Shown here: positions 16,214 through 24,446 of the stretch, piece by piece
Position numbering within the stretch: the stretch's first letter is position 1
Layout: every line of letters starts with the position of its first letter
NCBI GenBank assembly: GCA_037444005.1
Contig: JBBING010000008.1
Location: forward strand, 1-55,794
DNA length: 55,794 nucleotides
From: DATLZC01 sp037444005
Lineage (GTDB): Bacteria; Chloroflexota; Dehalococcoidia; DSTF01; JACRBR01
Direction of reading: 5' to 3'
Translations under genes and position numbers: made by a program
The notes under the pieces: model-generated
Told to the model about the DNA's origin: nothing
Seen by the model: only the letters and a program-made list of their open reading frames with translations
Database searches by the model: none

Positions 16214-17246
16214 TCCGGTCTTCCTTCACCACCCAGGTGTCGCCCTCGGCGAAGATCGCCTCCAGATCGCCCGGCCCGAGGGCCTTCGTGGCCTGGTCGA
16301 TCTGCTGTTGCATGAGGTCTTCGTAGGTCGGGCGCTCCACGGCCCGGAAGACCCCGATGGGCACGGGGAACTCGGGATAGCGCATGCGGACCAGGATGTT
16401 GGCCAGCGTCGGGTCGGGATCGCGTTCGTTGTGCACCAGGATGTCCGCTTCCGTCACGCCGTCCTTCCCGATTTCGACGATCTCCGGGCGCAGGCCGTTC
16501 AGGCGGATCCCCTTGTTGCGTTCGCGCCCGAAGATCATGGGCTGGCCGTGCTCCAGCGGGAGCGTCCAGTCGGGCCGGACCTCCTTCTCTGCGAAGGCCG
16601 CGAAGGCGCCGTCGTTGAAGATGTTGCAGTTCTGGTAGACCTCCACGAACGACGTCCCCTTGTGCCGGGCCGCGCGGTCCAGCGTGTAGAGCAGGTGGTG
16701 CACGTCGCGATCGATGGAGCGCGCGACGAACGTCGCCCCCGCGCCCAGCGCCACCGCGAGCGGCTCCAGCGGCAGGTCGATGGTGCCGAAGGGGGACGAC
16801 TTGGTCCGCTTGCCCAGTTCCGAGGTGGGGGAGTACTGCCCCTTCGTGAGGCCGTAGATGCGGTTGTTGAACAGGACGATGGTGACGTCCACGTTTCGCC
16901 GCACGATGTGCAGGATGTGGTTCCCACCGATGCTCAGAGCGTCACCGTCGCCCGTGATGACCCACACGTGCAGGTCCGGCCGCGACGCTTTGAGCCCCGT
17001 CGCGATGGTGGGCGCCCGGCCGTGGATGGTGTGGAACCCGTACGTCTCCATGTAGTACGGCAGGCGGCTCGAGCACCCGATGCCGGAAATGAAGACGATG
17101 TTCTCCCGCGGGATGCCGAGCTCCGGCATGAGCCGCTGGATCTGTGCCAGGATGGCGTAGTCGCCGCATCCGGGGCACCAGCGCACCTCCTGGTCGGAGA
17201 CGAAATCCTTTCGGGTCAGGACGGGGACAGCCGTTCGCTCAGACAT
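16200..17246 (-). CDS. korB: 2-oxoacid:ferredoxin oxidoreductase, beta subunit
   Basis: Thiamine-diphosphate-binding subunit of the two-subunit oxidoreductase that decarboxylates a 2-oxoacid (probably 2-oxoglutarate) to acyl-CoA and reduces ferredoxin. The 348-residue protein has WCPGCGDYAIL (4Fe-4S Cys pair) near residue 23, GIGCSSRLPYY, the ThDP/Mg motif GDGDALSIGGNH, and IVLFNNRIYGLTKGQYSPTS. A further cysteine lies in EVYQNCNIFND. The length and composition match KorB/OforB-type enzymes with no separate delta ferredoxin subunit. The start overlaps the end of korA by 8 nt. It feeds the TCA cycle together with aconitase at 33.5 kb. Confidence 0.9.
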   Translation of the reverse strand: MSERTAVPVLTRKDFVSDQEVRWCPGCGDYAILAQIQRLMPELGIPRENIVFISGIGCSSRLPYYMETYGFHTIHGRAPTIATGLKASRPDLHVWVITGDGDALSIGGNHILHIVRRNVDVTIVLFNNRIYGLTKGQYSPTSELGKRTKSSPFGTIDLPLEPLAVALGAGATFVARSIDRDVHHLLYTLDRAARHKGTSFVEVYQNCNIFNDGAFAAFAEKEVRPDWTLPLEHGQPMIFGRERNKGIRLNGLRPEIVEIGKDGVTEADILVHNERDPDPTLANILVRMRYPEFPVPIGVFRAVERPTYEDLMQQQIDQATKALGPGDLEAIFAEGDTWVVKEDRNGSG

Positions 17247-19116
17247 GGACCTTCGCCTTCTTCCTCGCCGGAGCGAGCTCGTAGATCTTCTCGAGGATTT
17301 CGGCGACCCGGAACGGTTGCCCGGCGACCTTGTTCAGGCCCACCGCGTCGACCAGGTAGCGGCCGCGGATCAGCAGCCGGAGCTGTCCGAGGTTCAGCTC
17401 CGGGATGAGCACCTTGCGGAAGCCAGCGAGCACGTCACCCAGGTTCGCCGGGAACGGGTTCAGGTATCGCAGGTGGGCGTGCGAGACGGCCAGCCCCTCG
17501 GCCTGGGCCCGCTGCACCGCAGACCGGATGAAGCCGTAGGTGCTGCCCCAACCCAGGACCAGCAGGTCACCCTCGGGCTCGCCGAAAACCTCGACGTCAG
17601 GGATGTCGTTCGCGATACGGGCGATGCGCTCCGCACGGAGTGTCACCATCCGGTGGTGGTTGTCCGGGTCATAGCTGACGTTCCCGGTGATGTCCGACTT
17701 CTCGAGCCCGCCGATGCGGTGTTCGAGGCCGGGCGTCCCCGGGATCGCCCACGGCCGCGCGAGGGTCTCCGGGTCGCGGGCGTACGGCGCGAACGTCTTC
17801 GGGTCGGTGGCGAACCGAACCTCGATGCGCGGGAGGTCTTCGAGCGACGGGATACGCCAGGGCTCGGAGCTGTTCCCCAGGTAGGCGTCCGACAGGAAGA
17901 CCACCGGCGTCATGTACTTGATGGCGATCCGCACCGCCTCGATGGCCATGGTGAAGCAGTCGGCGGGCGTGGCCGGCGCCACCACCGGGACCGGGCTCTC
18001 GCCATTTCGTCCGAAGATGGCCTGGAGCAGGTCGGCCTGCTCGGTCTTCGTGGGCATGCCGGTGCTCGGCCCGGCCCGCTGGACATCGATGACTACCAGC
18101 GGGAGCTCGGTCATGACCGCGAGGTTGAGGGCCTCGCTCTTGAGGGCGAAGCCGGGGCCACTGGTGCCCGTGAGGCCGATGGCGCCTCCGTACGCAGCGC
18201 CGATGGCCGCCCCGATGGCGGCGATCTCGTCCTCCGCCTGGAACGTGCGCACGCCGAAGTTCTTGAACCGCGCGAGCTCGTGCAGGATGTCGCTCGCCGG
18301 TGTGATGGGATAGCTTCCGTAGAAGAGCGGGCGGTCGGCCAGCTTCGACGCCGTCAGGAACCCGAGCGCCGTGGCCTCGTTCCCGGTGATGTTGCGGTAG
18401 CGGCCGGGCGGCAGGTGGGCGGGCGGCACCCGGTAGTGCACGGTGAACAGCTCCGCCGTTTCCCCGAAGTGGTATCCGGCCCTGAGCGTCCGCTTGTTGG
18501 CTTCAGCGACCTGCGGGTTCTTGGCGAACTTCTCGTCGATCCACCGCATGGTGGGCTCGAGCGGCCGGTCGTACAGCCAGTACATCAGCCCGAGCGCGAA
18601 GAAGTTCTTGCACCGGTCAATCTGCTGGGCCGACAGGCCGCTGTCCTTGAGCGCCTCGGCGTTCAGTGTGGTGATGGGCACCTTGACGACCTGGTAGCCC
18701 GAGAGGCTCCGGTCCTCCAGCGGGTTCGTCTCATACCCCGCCTTCTTCAGGTTGGTTTCGTTGAATTCGTCGACGTTGACGATGATGAGCCCGCCCCGCG
18801 GCAGGTCGCGCAGGTTGGTCTTGAGCGCCGCGGGGTTCATCGCGACCAACACGTCGGGCTGGTCGCCGGGCGTGTAGATGTCGTGGCCTGCGAAATGAAT
18901 CTGGAAGCCGCTAACGCCGGGAAGCGAGCCTGCCGGAGCGCGAATCTCAGCCGGGAAGTCGGGGAGGGTGGCGACGTCGTTGCCGACGATGGCGGAGGTG
19001 TTGGTGAACTGGCTCCCGGCCAGTTGCATTCCGTCGCCTGAGTCACCTGCGAATCGAATCGTTACCTGTTCGAGCTCCTTGACTTCCACTCTTCTGGCCG
19101 GTTGTGCGGACCCCAT
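17239..19116 (-). CDS. korA: 2-oxoacid:ferredoxin oxidoreductase, fused gamma-alpha subunit
   Basis: The 625-residue subunit has an N-terminal gamma domain (IRFAGDSGDGMQLAGSQF near residue 20; LPDFPAEIRAPAGS) fused to the alpha pyrimidine-binding part (YGSYPITPASDILHELA; AEDEIAAIGAAIGAAYGG; GTSGPGFALKSE). The motif GPSTGMPTKTEQADL is typical of KorA-type 2-oxoglutarate or broad 2-oxoacid enzymes. With KorB it forms a heterodimeric or (alpha-beta)2 complex in the cytosol. The ATG at 19116 is preceded by GGAGCG, and the gene lies 5 nt downstream of the first CBS gene. Exact substrate (2-oxoglutarate versus pyruvate) cannot be fixed by eye. Confidence 0.92.
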   Translation of the reverse strand: MGSAQPARRVEVKELEQVTIRFAGDSGDGMQLAGSQFTNTSAIVGNDVATLPDFPAEIRAPAGSLPGVSGFQIHFAGHDIYTPGDQPDVLVAMNPAALKTNLRDLPRGGLIIVNVDEFNETNLKKAGYETNPLEDRSLSGYQVVKVPITTLNAEALKDSGLSAQQIDRCKNFFALGLMYWLYDRPLEPTMRWIDEKFAKNPQVAEANKRTLRAGYHFGETAELFTVHYRVPPAHLPPGRYRNITGNEATALGFLTASKLADRPLFYGSYPITPASDILHELARFKNFGVRTFQAEDEIAAIGAAIGAAYGGAIGLTGTSGPGFALKSEALNLAVMTELPLVVIDVQRAGPSTGMPTKTEQADLLQAIFGRNGESPVPVVAPATPADCFTMAIEAVRIAIKYMTPVVFLSDAYLGNSSEPWRIPSLEDLPRIEVRFATDPKTFAPYARDPETLARPWAIPGTPGLEHRIGGLEKSDITGNVSYDPDNHHRMVTLRAERIARIANDIPDVEVFGEPEGDLLVLGWGSTYGFIRSAVQRAQAEGLAVSHAHLRYLNPFPANLGDVLAGFRKVLIPELNLGQLRLLIRGRYLVDAVGLNKVAGQPFRVAEILEKIYELAPARKKAKVHV

Positions 19117-19121
19117 AGCTG

Positions 19122-19589
19122 CTACGCTCCCTCCGGCGTCTCCATGGTCTGGTGCGGCCGTGGCGGCAAGTTCAGGACCTCGTCGGGGAAGGCCTCCGCG
19201 AAGTATTCGATGATGTCCCGCATGCGGACCAACCCCACCGGCCGGCCCTGCGCGTCCACGATGGGCAGGTGCCGATACGGCTCGCGGTTCAGGATGGCGA
19301 CCGCCTCGGTCACGGGGCGATCCGGCGTGAGCGTCCGCGGGTTCGGCGTCATGAAGTCCTTGACGGGCCGGTCGTAGGAGACATCGCGCGCCACGACCTT
19401 CATGAGCACGTCCCGCTCGGTGAGGATGCCGACCACACGATCATTCTCGACCACCACCAGCGCGCCCACACCGGCCTTGCGGACGAGGTCGAGCGTCTCG
19501 CGCAGGCTGGTCTCGGGGCTCACACACAGGGGCCTCGTCAGTCCGAGGGCGAGGATGGTGTTCTCGCGGAGCGTCTGGCTGGTGGGCAT
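19122..19589 (-). CDS. CBS-pair domain protein, first gene of the KorAB operon
   Basis: A 155-residue protein made almost entirely of two CBS motifs (GALVVVENDRVVGILTERDV and YRHLPIVDAQGRPVGLVRMR), with a basal linker DFMTPNPRTLTPD. It most likely binds an adenine nucleotide between the repeats. I start it at ATG 19589, which has an AGGGAGGGG Shine-Dalgarno 5 nt upstream; the frame stays open to 19637. A TAGACT box at 19647-19642 on the minus strand is a possible -10 for the whole operon. It resembles the last gene of the operon in its CBS motifs, so the oxidoreductase is bracketed by two sensors. Confidence 0.85.
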   Translation of the reverse strand: MPTSQTLRENTILALGLTRPLCVSPETSLRETLDLVRKAGVGALVVVENDRVVGILTERDVLMKVVARDVSYDRPVKDFMTPNPRTLTPDRPVTEAVAILNREPYRHLPIVDAQGRPVGLVRMRDIIEYFAEAFPDEVLNLPPRPHQTMETPEGA

Positions 19590-19702
19590 CGGCCCCTCCC
19601 TGGCGCTGCGGCCACCGTGTGGTGGCGTCGCCGGCATTTACAGTCTACGGCAGATTTCGGGTGAAGGGTACAGAGTGGCGCCTTTCTTTCGGCAGAGCCG
19701 AG

Positions 19703-19721
19703 GGTCACAACCGGTGTCACC
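19703..19721. promoter_or_regulatory. Imperfect 19-bp palindrome, possible operator
   Basis: GGTCACAACCGGTGTCACC has an ACCGGT centre and arms GGTCACA/TGTCACC that match in 6 of 7 positions. It lies in the divergent gap between the CBS-korAB operon and the 19.8-kb gene, upstream of the operon's likely -10. No cognate regulator is identified. Confidence 0.35.
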
Positions 19722-19805
19722 TTCGATACAGCCTTCGGACGATGGGACCGCGTGCCGACCTTCAATGCGGAAGCTCACGCACAGTCCACGGTTCGAGGTG
19801 GCCCC

Positions 19806-20192
19806 ATGCTGGTCCGGCTCCTCCTGCTCGTCACCCTCATCGGCGGCGTCGTCGCGGCGGTCTACGTCGGAAGGTGGATTCCGCAACGGCAGATCGACGA
19901 CGGGCTGAGCGCGCTGCAAGGCGATAACCTCAGCTTCGGCCGCTACGCCCTCGCGCAGGCCGAGGCGTCCCAGAACCGCGTCGAGCGCGCGCTCGCCACG
20001 AAGGCCCGCGTCGCCTGGGTGAACTACGACTTCACCTGCACCGCGGCCGCCTGCCGCATGTCCTGCACACAGGCGGGCATCGACCCCGACCGGCCCCTCA
20101 TGGCGAAGGTGGCCGTGCATACGCTGTTCGGGATCCCTCTCGCGTCGTTCTACGTGACCTGCGAGGGCGTGCACCGGGAGAGCCTGTACTGA
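19806..20192 (+). CDS. Membrane-anchored hypothetical protein with conserved-looking cysteines
   Basis: A 128-residue product whose first 22 residues (MLVRLLLLVTLIGGVVAAVY) form a signal anchor, followed by WIPQRQ and a soluble region. The C-terminal half has four closely placed cysteines (DFTCTAAACRMSCTQ, then VTCEGVH), which could make disulfides or bind a metal outside the membrane. I choose ATG 19806, which has GAGGTGG just upstream; a GTG at 19752 would add 18 polar residues before the hydrophobic helix. Family not recognised. It is divergent from the KorAB operon. Confidence 0.6.
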   Translation: MLVRLLLLVTLIGGVVAAVYVGRWIPQRQIDDGLSALQGDNLSFGRYALAQAEASQNRVERALATKARVAWVNYDFTCTAAACRMSCTQAGIDPDRPLMAKVAVHTLFGIPLASFYVTCEGVHRESLY

Positions 20193-20339
20193 GGCTTCGG
20201 CGAACGAGGGGCTGGCGCCGTGTCGGGCGTCCGTCCCTTATGGTGCATTCGGCCCTATCCACAAGGGGAAACCGCTTCACACGATCTGTGCTGACCGGCA
20301 CGGGAGAGAGCGGCCGGCTAGGAAGGAACTGTGGGTGGC

Positions 20340-21581
20340 ATGGCGTTGTACGTGGAACTCGACAAGGAGCTGAGCCCCGAGCTCCAGCAGCTCAAGGAGC
20401 AGGTGCACCGCTTCGCCGCAGAGGTGCTGCGGCCGGCGAGCGTCGAGCTCGACAAGCTGGACCCGGAGGCCGTCATCGCGCGGGATTCGATTCTGTGGGA
20501 CGTGTTCCGGCAGGCGTACGAACAGGGCTACCACACGAGGGCGTTGCCGCCGAGTCTCGGCGGCGTCGGACTGGGGCCTCTTGGGAACCACATCGTCGCG
20601 GAGGAGATGGGCTGGGGCAGCGCCGACTTCGCGATTGCGCTCGGCGTGACGTCGTTCCCGTTCTCGTTTGCGGCGGCTCAGGCGGCGAACAGCCCCCGTC
20701 TCATGGAGGAGGTGGTCAAGCCGTTCATCGAAGATCGGGAGGCCAAGTACATCGGCTGCTGGGCCATCACAGAGCCCGGGCACGGCTCCGACACGCTCAT
20801 CGTCGGGACCGAGTTCTACCGCGACCCGAAGGTCTGGTGGGGCGTCACGGCGCGACAGGACGGCGATGAGTGGGTGATCAACGGGCAGAAGTCAGCGTGG
20901 GTGTCGAACGGCACCATCGCTACCCATGCGCTTACGTTCCTGGGCATCGACCGCGAGCGGGGCATGAGCGGCGGCGGCGTGGCGCTGATCCCCCTGAACC
21001 TCCCGGGCGTGACTAAGGGCAAGCCTCTGAACAAGCTAGGGCAGCGCGCCCTCAACCAGGGCGAGATCTTCTTCGACGATGTCCGCATCCCCAAGGACTA
21101 CATGCTCGTCGGGCCGGACGCCTATCCCATGGTGATCGATAGCGTGCTCGCGGGCGCGAACGCGTTCATGGGGGCGACGTTCACCGGCGTGGCCCGAGCC
21201 GCCTTCGAGGAGGCGCTCAACTATGCCCGGAGCCGCATCCAGGGCGGGAAGCCTATCGCCGAGCACCAGCTCGTCCAGAAGAAGCTGTTCGATATGTACG
21301 TGAAGGTCGAGTCCGCCCGGCAGCTCTCGCGAGCCGCCATGAAGTACAACAGCGGCACTTTCCCGCCGGCGACGTACCTTTCGATCGCCTCGAAGGTCTA
21401 TTGCACGCAGGTCGCGTTCGAAGTCGCCAGCGACGCCATCCAGATTCACGGCGGCTACGGTCTCGCCAAGGAGTTCCTGGTCGAGAAGTTGTTCCGCGAC
21501 GCCCGGGCAGCCCTGATCGAGGACGGATCGAACGATGTCCTCTCGCTCGCCGCGGCCCGGCAGATCGTGGATCGCCTGTAA
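20340..21581 (+). CDS. Acyl-CoA dehydrogenase family protein
   Basis: Flavoprotein predicted to introduce the alpha-beta double bond in an acyl-CoA thioester. Family text is clear: CWAITEPGHGSDT (the FAD-binding WxxTEP region), EWVINGQKSAWVSNG, FDDVRIPKDYMLVG, and the C-terminal IQIHGGYGLAKEF. An acidic residue in AALIEDGSNDV lies where the catalytic base is expected. Length is 413 residues, normal for the family. ATG 20340 is preferred over GTG 20331; GGAAGGAA lies at 20321-20328. The natural substrate is unknown. It stands alone, convergent with the alcohol dehydrogenase and separated by a large hairpin. Confidence 0.88.
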   Translation: MALYVELDKELSPELQQLKEQVHRFAAEVLRPASVELDKLDPEAVIARDSILWDVFRQAYEQGYHTRALPPSLGGVGLGPLGNHIVAEEMGWGSADFAIALGVTSFPFSFAAAQAANSPRLMEEVVKPFIEDREAKYIGCWAITEPGHGSDTLIVGTEFYRDPKVWWGVTARQDGDEWVINGQKSAWVSNGTIATHALTFLGIDRERGMSGGGVALIPLNLPGVTKGKPLNKLGQRALNQGEIFFDDVRIPKDYMLVGPDAYPMVIDSVLAGANAFMGATFTGVARAAFEEALNYARSRIQGGKPIAEHQLVQKKLFDMYVKVESARQLSRAAMKYNSGTFPPATYLSIASKVYCTQVAFEVASDAIQIHGGYGLAKEFLVEKLFRDARAALIEDGSNDVLSLAAARQIVDRL

Positions 21582-21604
21582 CGCGGCCTCGCGAGGGTCA
21601 GCGC

Positions 21605-21648
21605 GAGTACGAGGCGCCCCGAATCGGTTCGGGGCGTCGCTCGTATTC
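21605..21648. terminator. Large bidirectional hairpin terminator
   Basis: Inner stem CGCCCCGAA / TTCGGGGCG (21615-21623 and 21628-21636) around the loop TCGG, extended by a 9-bp outer stem GAGTACGAG / CTCGTATTC (21605-21613 and 21640-21648, one G-T pair) after a small bulge. It sits in the 82-bp gap between two convergent genes. No T-run on either strand. Confidence 0.65.
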
Positions 21649-21663
21649 GTAAACGTCGGCGCG

Positions 21664-22815
21664 CTACAGGGCGCTTTTGTAGATCGCCGTCAGCATCTCC
21701 GGTGTCGATGGCACCGGGTGGTGGATGAAGACGAGCTGCGACGTCAGCGCGTCCTGAACGAGGGTCTCGATATCTGCTTCCTGGACGCCGACGTCGCTGA
21801 GCTTCGCCGGAATGCCGACGTCGTCGCGCAGCTTCGCGATGGCCTTCACGGTGTGGTCGGCGGCGTCCTCGACGGACATGCCGAACGTGTTCAGCTCCAT
21901 GAGATGCCCGATCTCGCGGAGCTTGGGGGCGAGCTGCTCGCGGTGATAGTCCATGACCGCCGTGAGCAGGATGGCGTTGGCCACGCCGTGGGCGACGTCG
22001 CGGCGCCCGCTCACGCAGTGCGACATGCCGTGCACCTTGCCCAGGCCGACCGCCATGGAATGGCCTGCGATGTTCGACGCGAACTGCATCTCCTCGATGG
22101 CGCGGCGCCGGTCGGGGCCGTTCACCGCCTCCGGCAGGCTTCGCGCGATGGACCGAATGGCGTCCGTCGCGAACATCTTGGTGAAGGGCGTGCGGCCGGG
22201 GTTCACGTACGCCTCGATGGCATGCGTAAGCGCGTCCATCCCGGTGGCGGCGGTGATGGCCGGCGGCATGCCCGCGACCAGCTCGGGGTCGAGGAACGCC
22301 ATGTGCGGCGTGCAGTTCAGCACGAGCAGCTTGTGGTGCGTCGCCTCCTCAGTGATGACCGCCGCCCCGGAGATTTCGGACCCCGTTCCCGTCGTCGTGG
22401 GGACGGCGAAGAATGGACCGATGGGCTTTGGCGGTAGGCCGCCCTGACCGGGTTTGAACAGCCACTGTTTGGCCTCGCCGCCGTTCGCGAGGACGACGGC
22501 GATCCCCTTGGCGGCGTCGATAGCGCTTCCGCCCCCGACGGCGCACAGCAGATCCGCCCCCACCTCGCGGGCGACCTGGACGCCGCGGTCCACCTGGCCG
22601 TCGGTGGGGTTCGGCGTCACGTCGTCGAAGACCGTGAACGCGACGCCGAACTCGCGAAGCGACGCTTCGACGTGCTGCACGATACCCGCGCGCCTGACGC
22701 CCGGGTCGGTGACGATGAGGACGTGCCGGGCGCCCTGTTCCTTCGCGTGCTTGCCGAGCTCCTTGATGCACCCGGCCCCGTAGATGGTGCGGGTGCGGAT
22801 GGCGAATTCTGGCAT
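21664..22815 (-). CDS. Iron-containing alcohol dehydrogenase
   Basis: Group III (Fe-type) NAD(P)-dependent alcohol dehydrogenase of 383 residues. It has the nucleotide-binding GGGSAIDAAKGIA, the VPTTTGTGSE motif, FLDPELVAGMPP, DALTHAIEAYV and the metal-ligand region GLGKVHGMSHCV...DVAHGVANA, which supplies three histidines; the fourth ligand is the Asp before the DALTHAIEAY helix. Oxidises or reduces a short alcohol/aldehyde pair; substrate unknown. The start has GAGGAGCACC upstream. No aldehyde dehydrogenase or CoA-transferase is adjacent, so no pathway can be assigned. Confidence 0.9.
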   Translation of the reverse strand: MPEFAIRTRTIYGAGCIKELGKHAKEQGARHVLIVTDPGVRRAGIVQHVEASLREFGVAFTVFDDVTPNPTDGQVDRGVQVAREVGADLLCAVGGGSAIDAAKGIAVVLANGGEAKQWLFKPGQGGLPPKPIGPFFAVPTTTGTGSEISGAAVITEEATHHKLLVLNCTPHMAFLDPELVAGMPPAITAATGMDALTHAIEAYVNPGRTPFTKMFATDAIRSIARSLPEAVNGPDRRRAIEEMQFASNIAGHSMAVGLGKVHGMSHCVSGRRDVAHGVANAILLTAVMDYHREQLAPKLREIGHLMELNTFGMSVEDAADHTVKAIAKLRDDVGIPAKLSDVGVQEADIETLVQDALTSQLVFIHHPVPSTPEMLTAIYKSAL

Positions 22816-22937
22816 GGCGGTGCTCCTCGAAATGTCGGCGGGAAGCCCCGCCGGCTATCGGATGTGGACGCATTGTGGAGGAACCGGGCGCGAGAGAAAA
22901 GAGGAGTGGCGATCACATCGCGGGGGCGGAACCGTGT

Positions 22938-22964
22938 TAGGATCGCTCACACGGAGTGAGCGAT
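22938..22964 (+). promoter_or_regulatory. -10 box and inverted repeat overlapping the glutaredoxin start
   Basis: TAGGAT (22938-22943) is a likely -10. A perfect 9-bp inverted repeat, ATCGCTCAC (22942-22950) and GTGAGCGAT (22956-22964) with a 5-nt centre, overlaps it and ends on the AT of the ATG at 22963. It could be an operator or a start-codon hairpin. Confidence 0.55.
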
Positions 22965-23175
22965 GTCCGAACGGGTCATCATCTACACGCTGGCGTCGTG
23001 TCCCACATGCCGGCGGGCGAAGGAGGACCTGGCGGCGGCGGGCGTGGCGTTCGAGGAGCGCGACGTGAACGCCGACCCTCGATGGTACGAGGAAGCCACC
23101 GCGCTCGCCGTGTCGGTGCCCGTCATTGTGTGGCCGGACCGGGTCGAGGTCGGCTGGAAGGGCGACCACGGCTGA
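22963..23175 (+). CDS. Glutaredoxin-like thiol-disulfide protein
   Basis: Small (70-residue) thioredoxin-fold protein with the redox motif SCPTCRRAKEDL near the N-terminus, an ERDVNAD segment after it, and a VSVPVIVWPDR cis-Pro strand (TVP-like). It resembles NrdH/glutaredoxin-type proteins and would reduce small disulfides or act as a ribonucleotide-reductase-type electron donor; no nrd gene is nearby. The ATG is the last three bases of a 9-bp inverted repeat. The next gene starts 8 nt after its stop, so the two are probably co-transcribed. Confidence 0.83.
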   Translation: MSERVIIYTLASCPTCRRAKEDLAAAGVAFEERDVNADPRWYEEATALAVSVPVIVWPDRVEVGWKGDHG

Positions 23176-23183
23176 TTCGTCAT

Positions 23184-24446
23184 GTGAGCGGGCCGTCGGT
23201 CCGCAGTGAGGGCGAGGTGCCCCCGTCGCTTCGGCGTCCCGGCGTCGTCACGTTCATCGGCTCGGGTGAGCTCGCGCCGTCGATGAGCCGCGTGCACCGG
23301 AAGGTGTTGGCCCGCGTGCCCCGGCCGGTCCGGGCTGTTTTCGTCGATACGCCCGCCGGCTTCGAACCCAACGTCGACGACATCGGGTGGAAGGCCGTCG
23401 CCTACCTTCGGGAACGTCTCGGGGTGGCGTGCTCCGTGTGCCCGTATCGAGGGCCGGGCGATCCGCCGGCCGCCGCGCTGCGCGAAGGGCTGCGGCGGCT
23501 CGAGCGGGCGAACTACATCTTCGCGGGGCCCGGTAGCCCGACGTACGCCGTGCGCGCGTGGCGCGGCTCGCCCGTGTTCGAGGTGATGGCCCGCCGGCTG
23601 GATGAGGGCGCGAACCTCGTGTTCGCGAGCGCGGCGGCCATCGCGGTGGGCGCGGTCGCCCTGCCCGTGTACGAGATCTTCAAGGCGGGCGCCGACCCCC
23701 ACTGGGTCGAGGGGCTCGATCTGCTGGGACGCTACGGCCTGCGCCTCGCCGTCGTGCCCCACTGGAACAACGCCGAGGGCGCCGGATACGACACGCGGTT
23801 TTGCTTCATGGGCGAGCGTCGCTTCCGGAAGCTGCGCGCCGCCCTCGATCCCGGCGTGACGGCGCTCGGCATCGACGAGTACACGGCTTGCTCCGTCGAT
23901 CTCGCGAGCGGTGTGTGCGAGGTGTTAGGCGCGGGGAGAGTCACGGTGCTGAACGACGCGGGAGAGGCCTCGTTCGGCGCGGGTGAGACGTTCTCGATCG
24001 ACCTGCTGCGCGGCGCGCCGTTGCGCTCAGAGGCCGTCTCAGCGGGAGAGCCGCTCAACGTCGATGAGACGACCATCGAACGCGCGATGCGGACGGCCAT
24101 CGAGCGCGCCCGAGCGTTCGCGGCCGGGCCCGAACGCCCCGATCCCCTCGCCGCCGCCGAGATCGTCGGCGACCTCGCGGCGGCGCTCGCCGACGCCGGA
24201 GCCGCCGGCATCGCGACGGACGAGGCCGAGGACGCCCTGCGAGAGGCTCTGCGCCGCTGGGTGGCCGCGTTCGAGCCCGGCGAGGCTGCGGACATACGGC
24301 CTTACGTCGACCTCCTGGTCGAGGCGCGATCGCGCCTGCGGGCTCGCGGTGTGTACGACATCGCCGACTTCATTCGCGACGGGCTCGCCGCGCTCGGTGT
24401 GGCGCTCGAGGATGCCCCCGCCGAGACCGTCTGGCGCCGGCGTTAG
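23184..24446 (+). CDS. S51/cyanophycinase-like protein fused to a CysRS C-terminal-like domain
   Basis: A 420-residue two-part protein. Residues about 18-275 look like a type 1 glutamine-amidotransferase or peptidase S51 (cyanophycinase-like) fold: VVTFIGSGE at the start, FAGPGSPTYAVRAW, a nucleophile-elbow candidate ANLVFASAAAIAVG (Ser149), VPHWNNAEG, and ALGIDEYTACSVD. The usual G-x-S-A-G elbow reads A-S-A-A-A, so activity is uncertain. Residues about 374-420 match the C-terminal helical domain of cysteinyl-tRNA synthetase (DIADFIRDGLAALGVALED, then ETVWRRR). No synthetase core is present. The GTG start at 23184 lies 8 nt after the glutaredoxin gene. Its function is unknown; related fusions may be annotated as CysS/YqeB C-terminal-containing. 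Confidence 0.72.
   Translation: MSGPSVRSEGEVPPSLRRPGVVTFIGSGELAPSMSRVHRKVLARVPRPVRAVFVDTPAGFEPNVDDIGWKAVAYLRERLGVACSVCPYRGPGDPPAAALREGLRRLERANYIFAGPGSPTYAVRAWRGSPVFEVMARRLDEGANLVFASAAAIAVGAVALPVYEIFKAGADPHWVEGLDLLGRYGLRLAVVPHWNNAEGAGYDTRFCFMGERRFRKLRAALDPGVTALGIDEYTACSVDLASGVCEVLGAGRVTVLNDAGEASFGAGETFSIDLLRGAPLRSEAVSAGEPLNVDETTIERAMRTAIERARAFAAGPERPDPLAAAEIVGDLAAALADAGAAGIATDEAEDALREALRRWVAAFEPGEAADIRPYVDLLVEARSRLRARGVYDIADFIRDGLAALGVALEDAPAETVWRRR

Noticed and set aside
17245..19041. Plus-strand open frame opposite korA
   Set aside because: Shadow of a clearly recognised gene.
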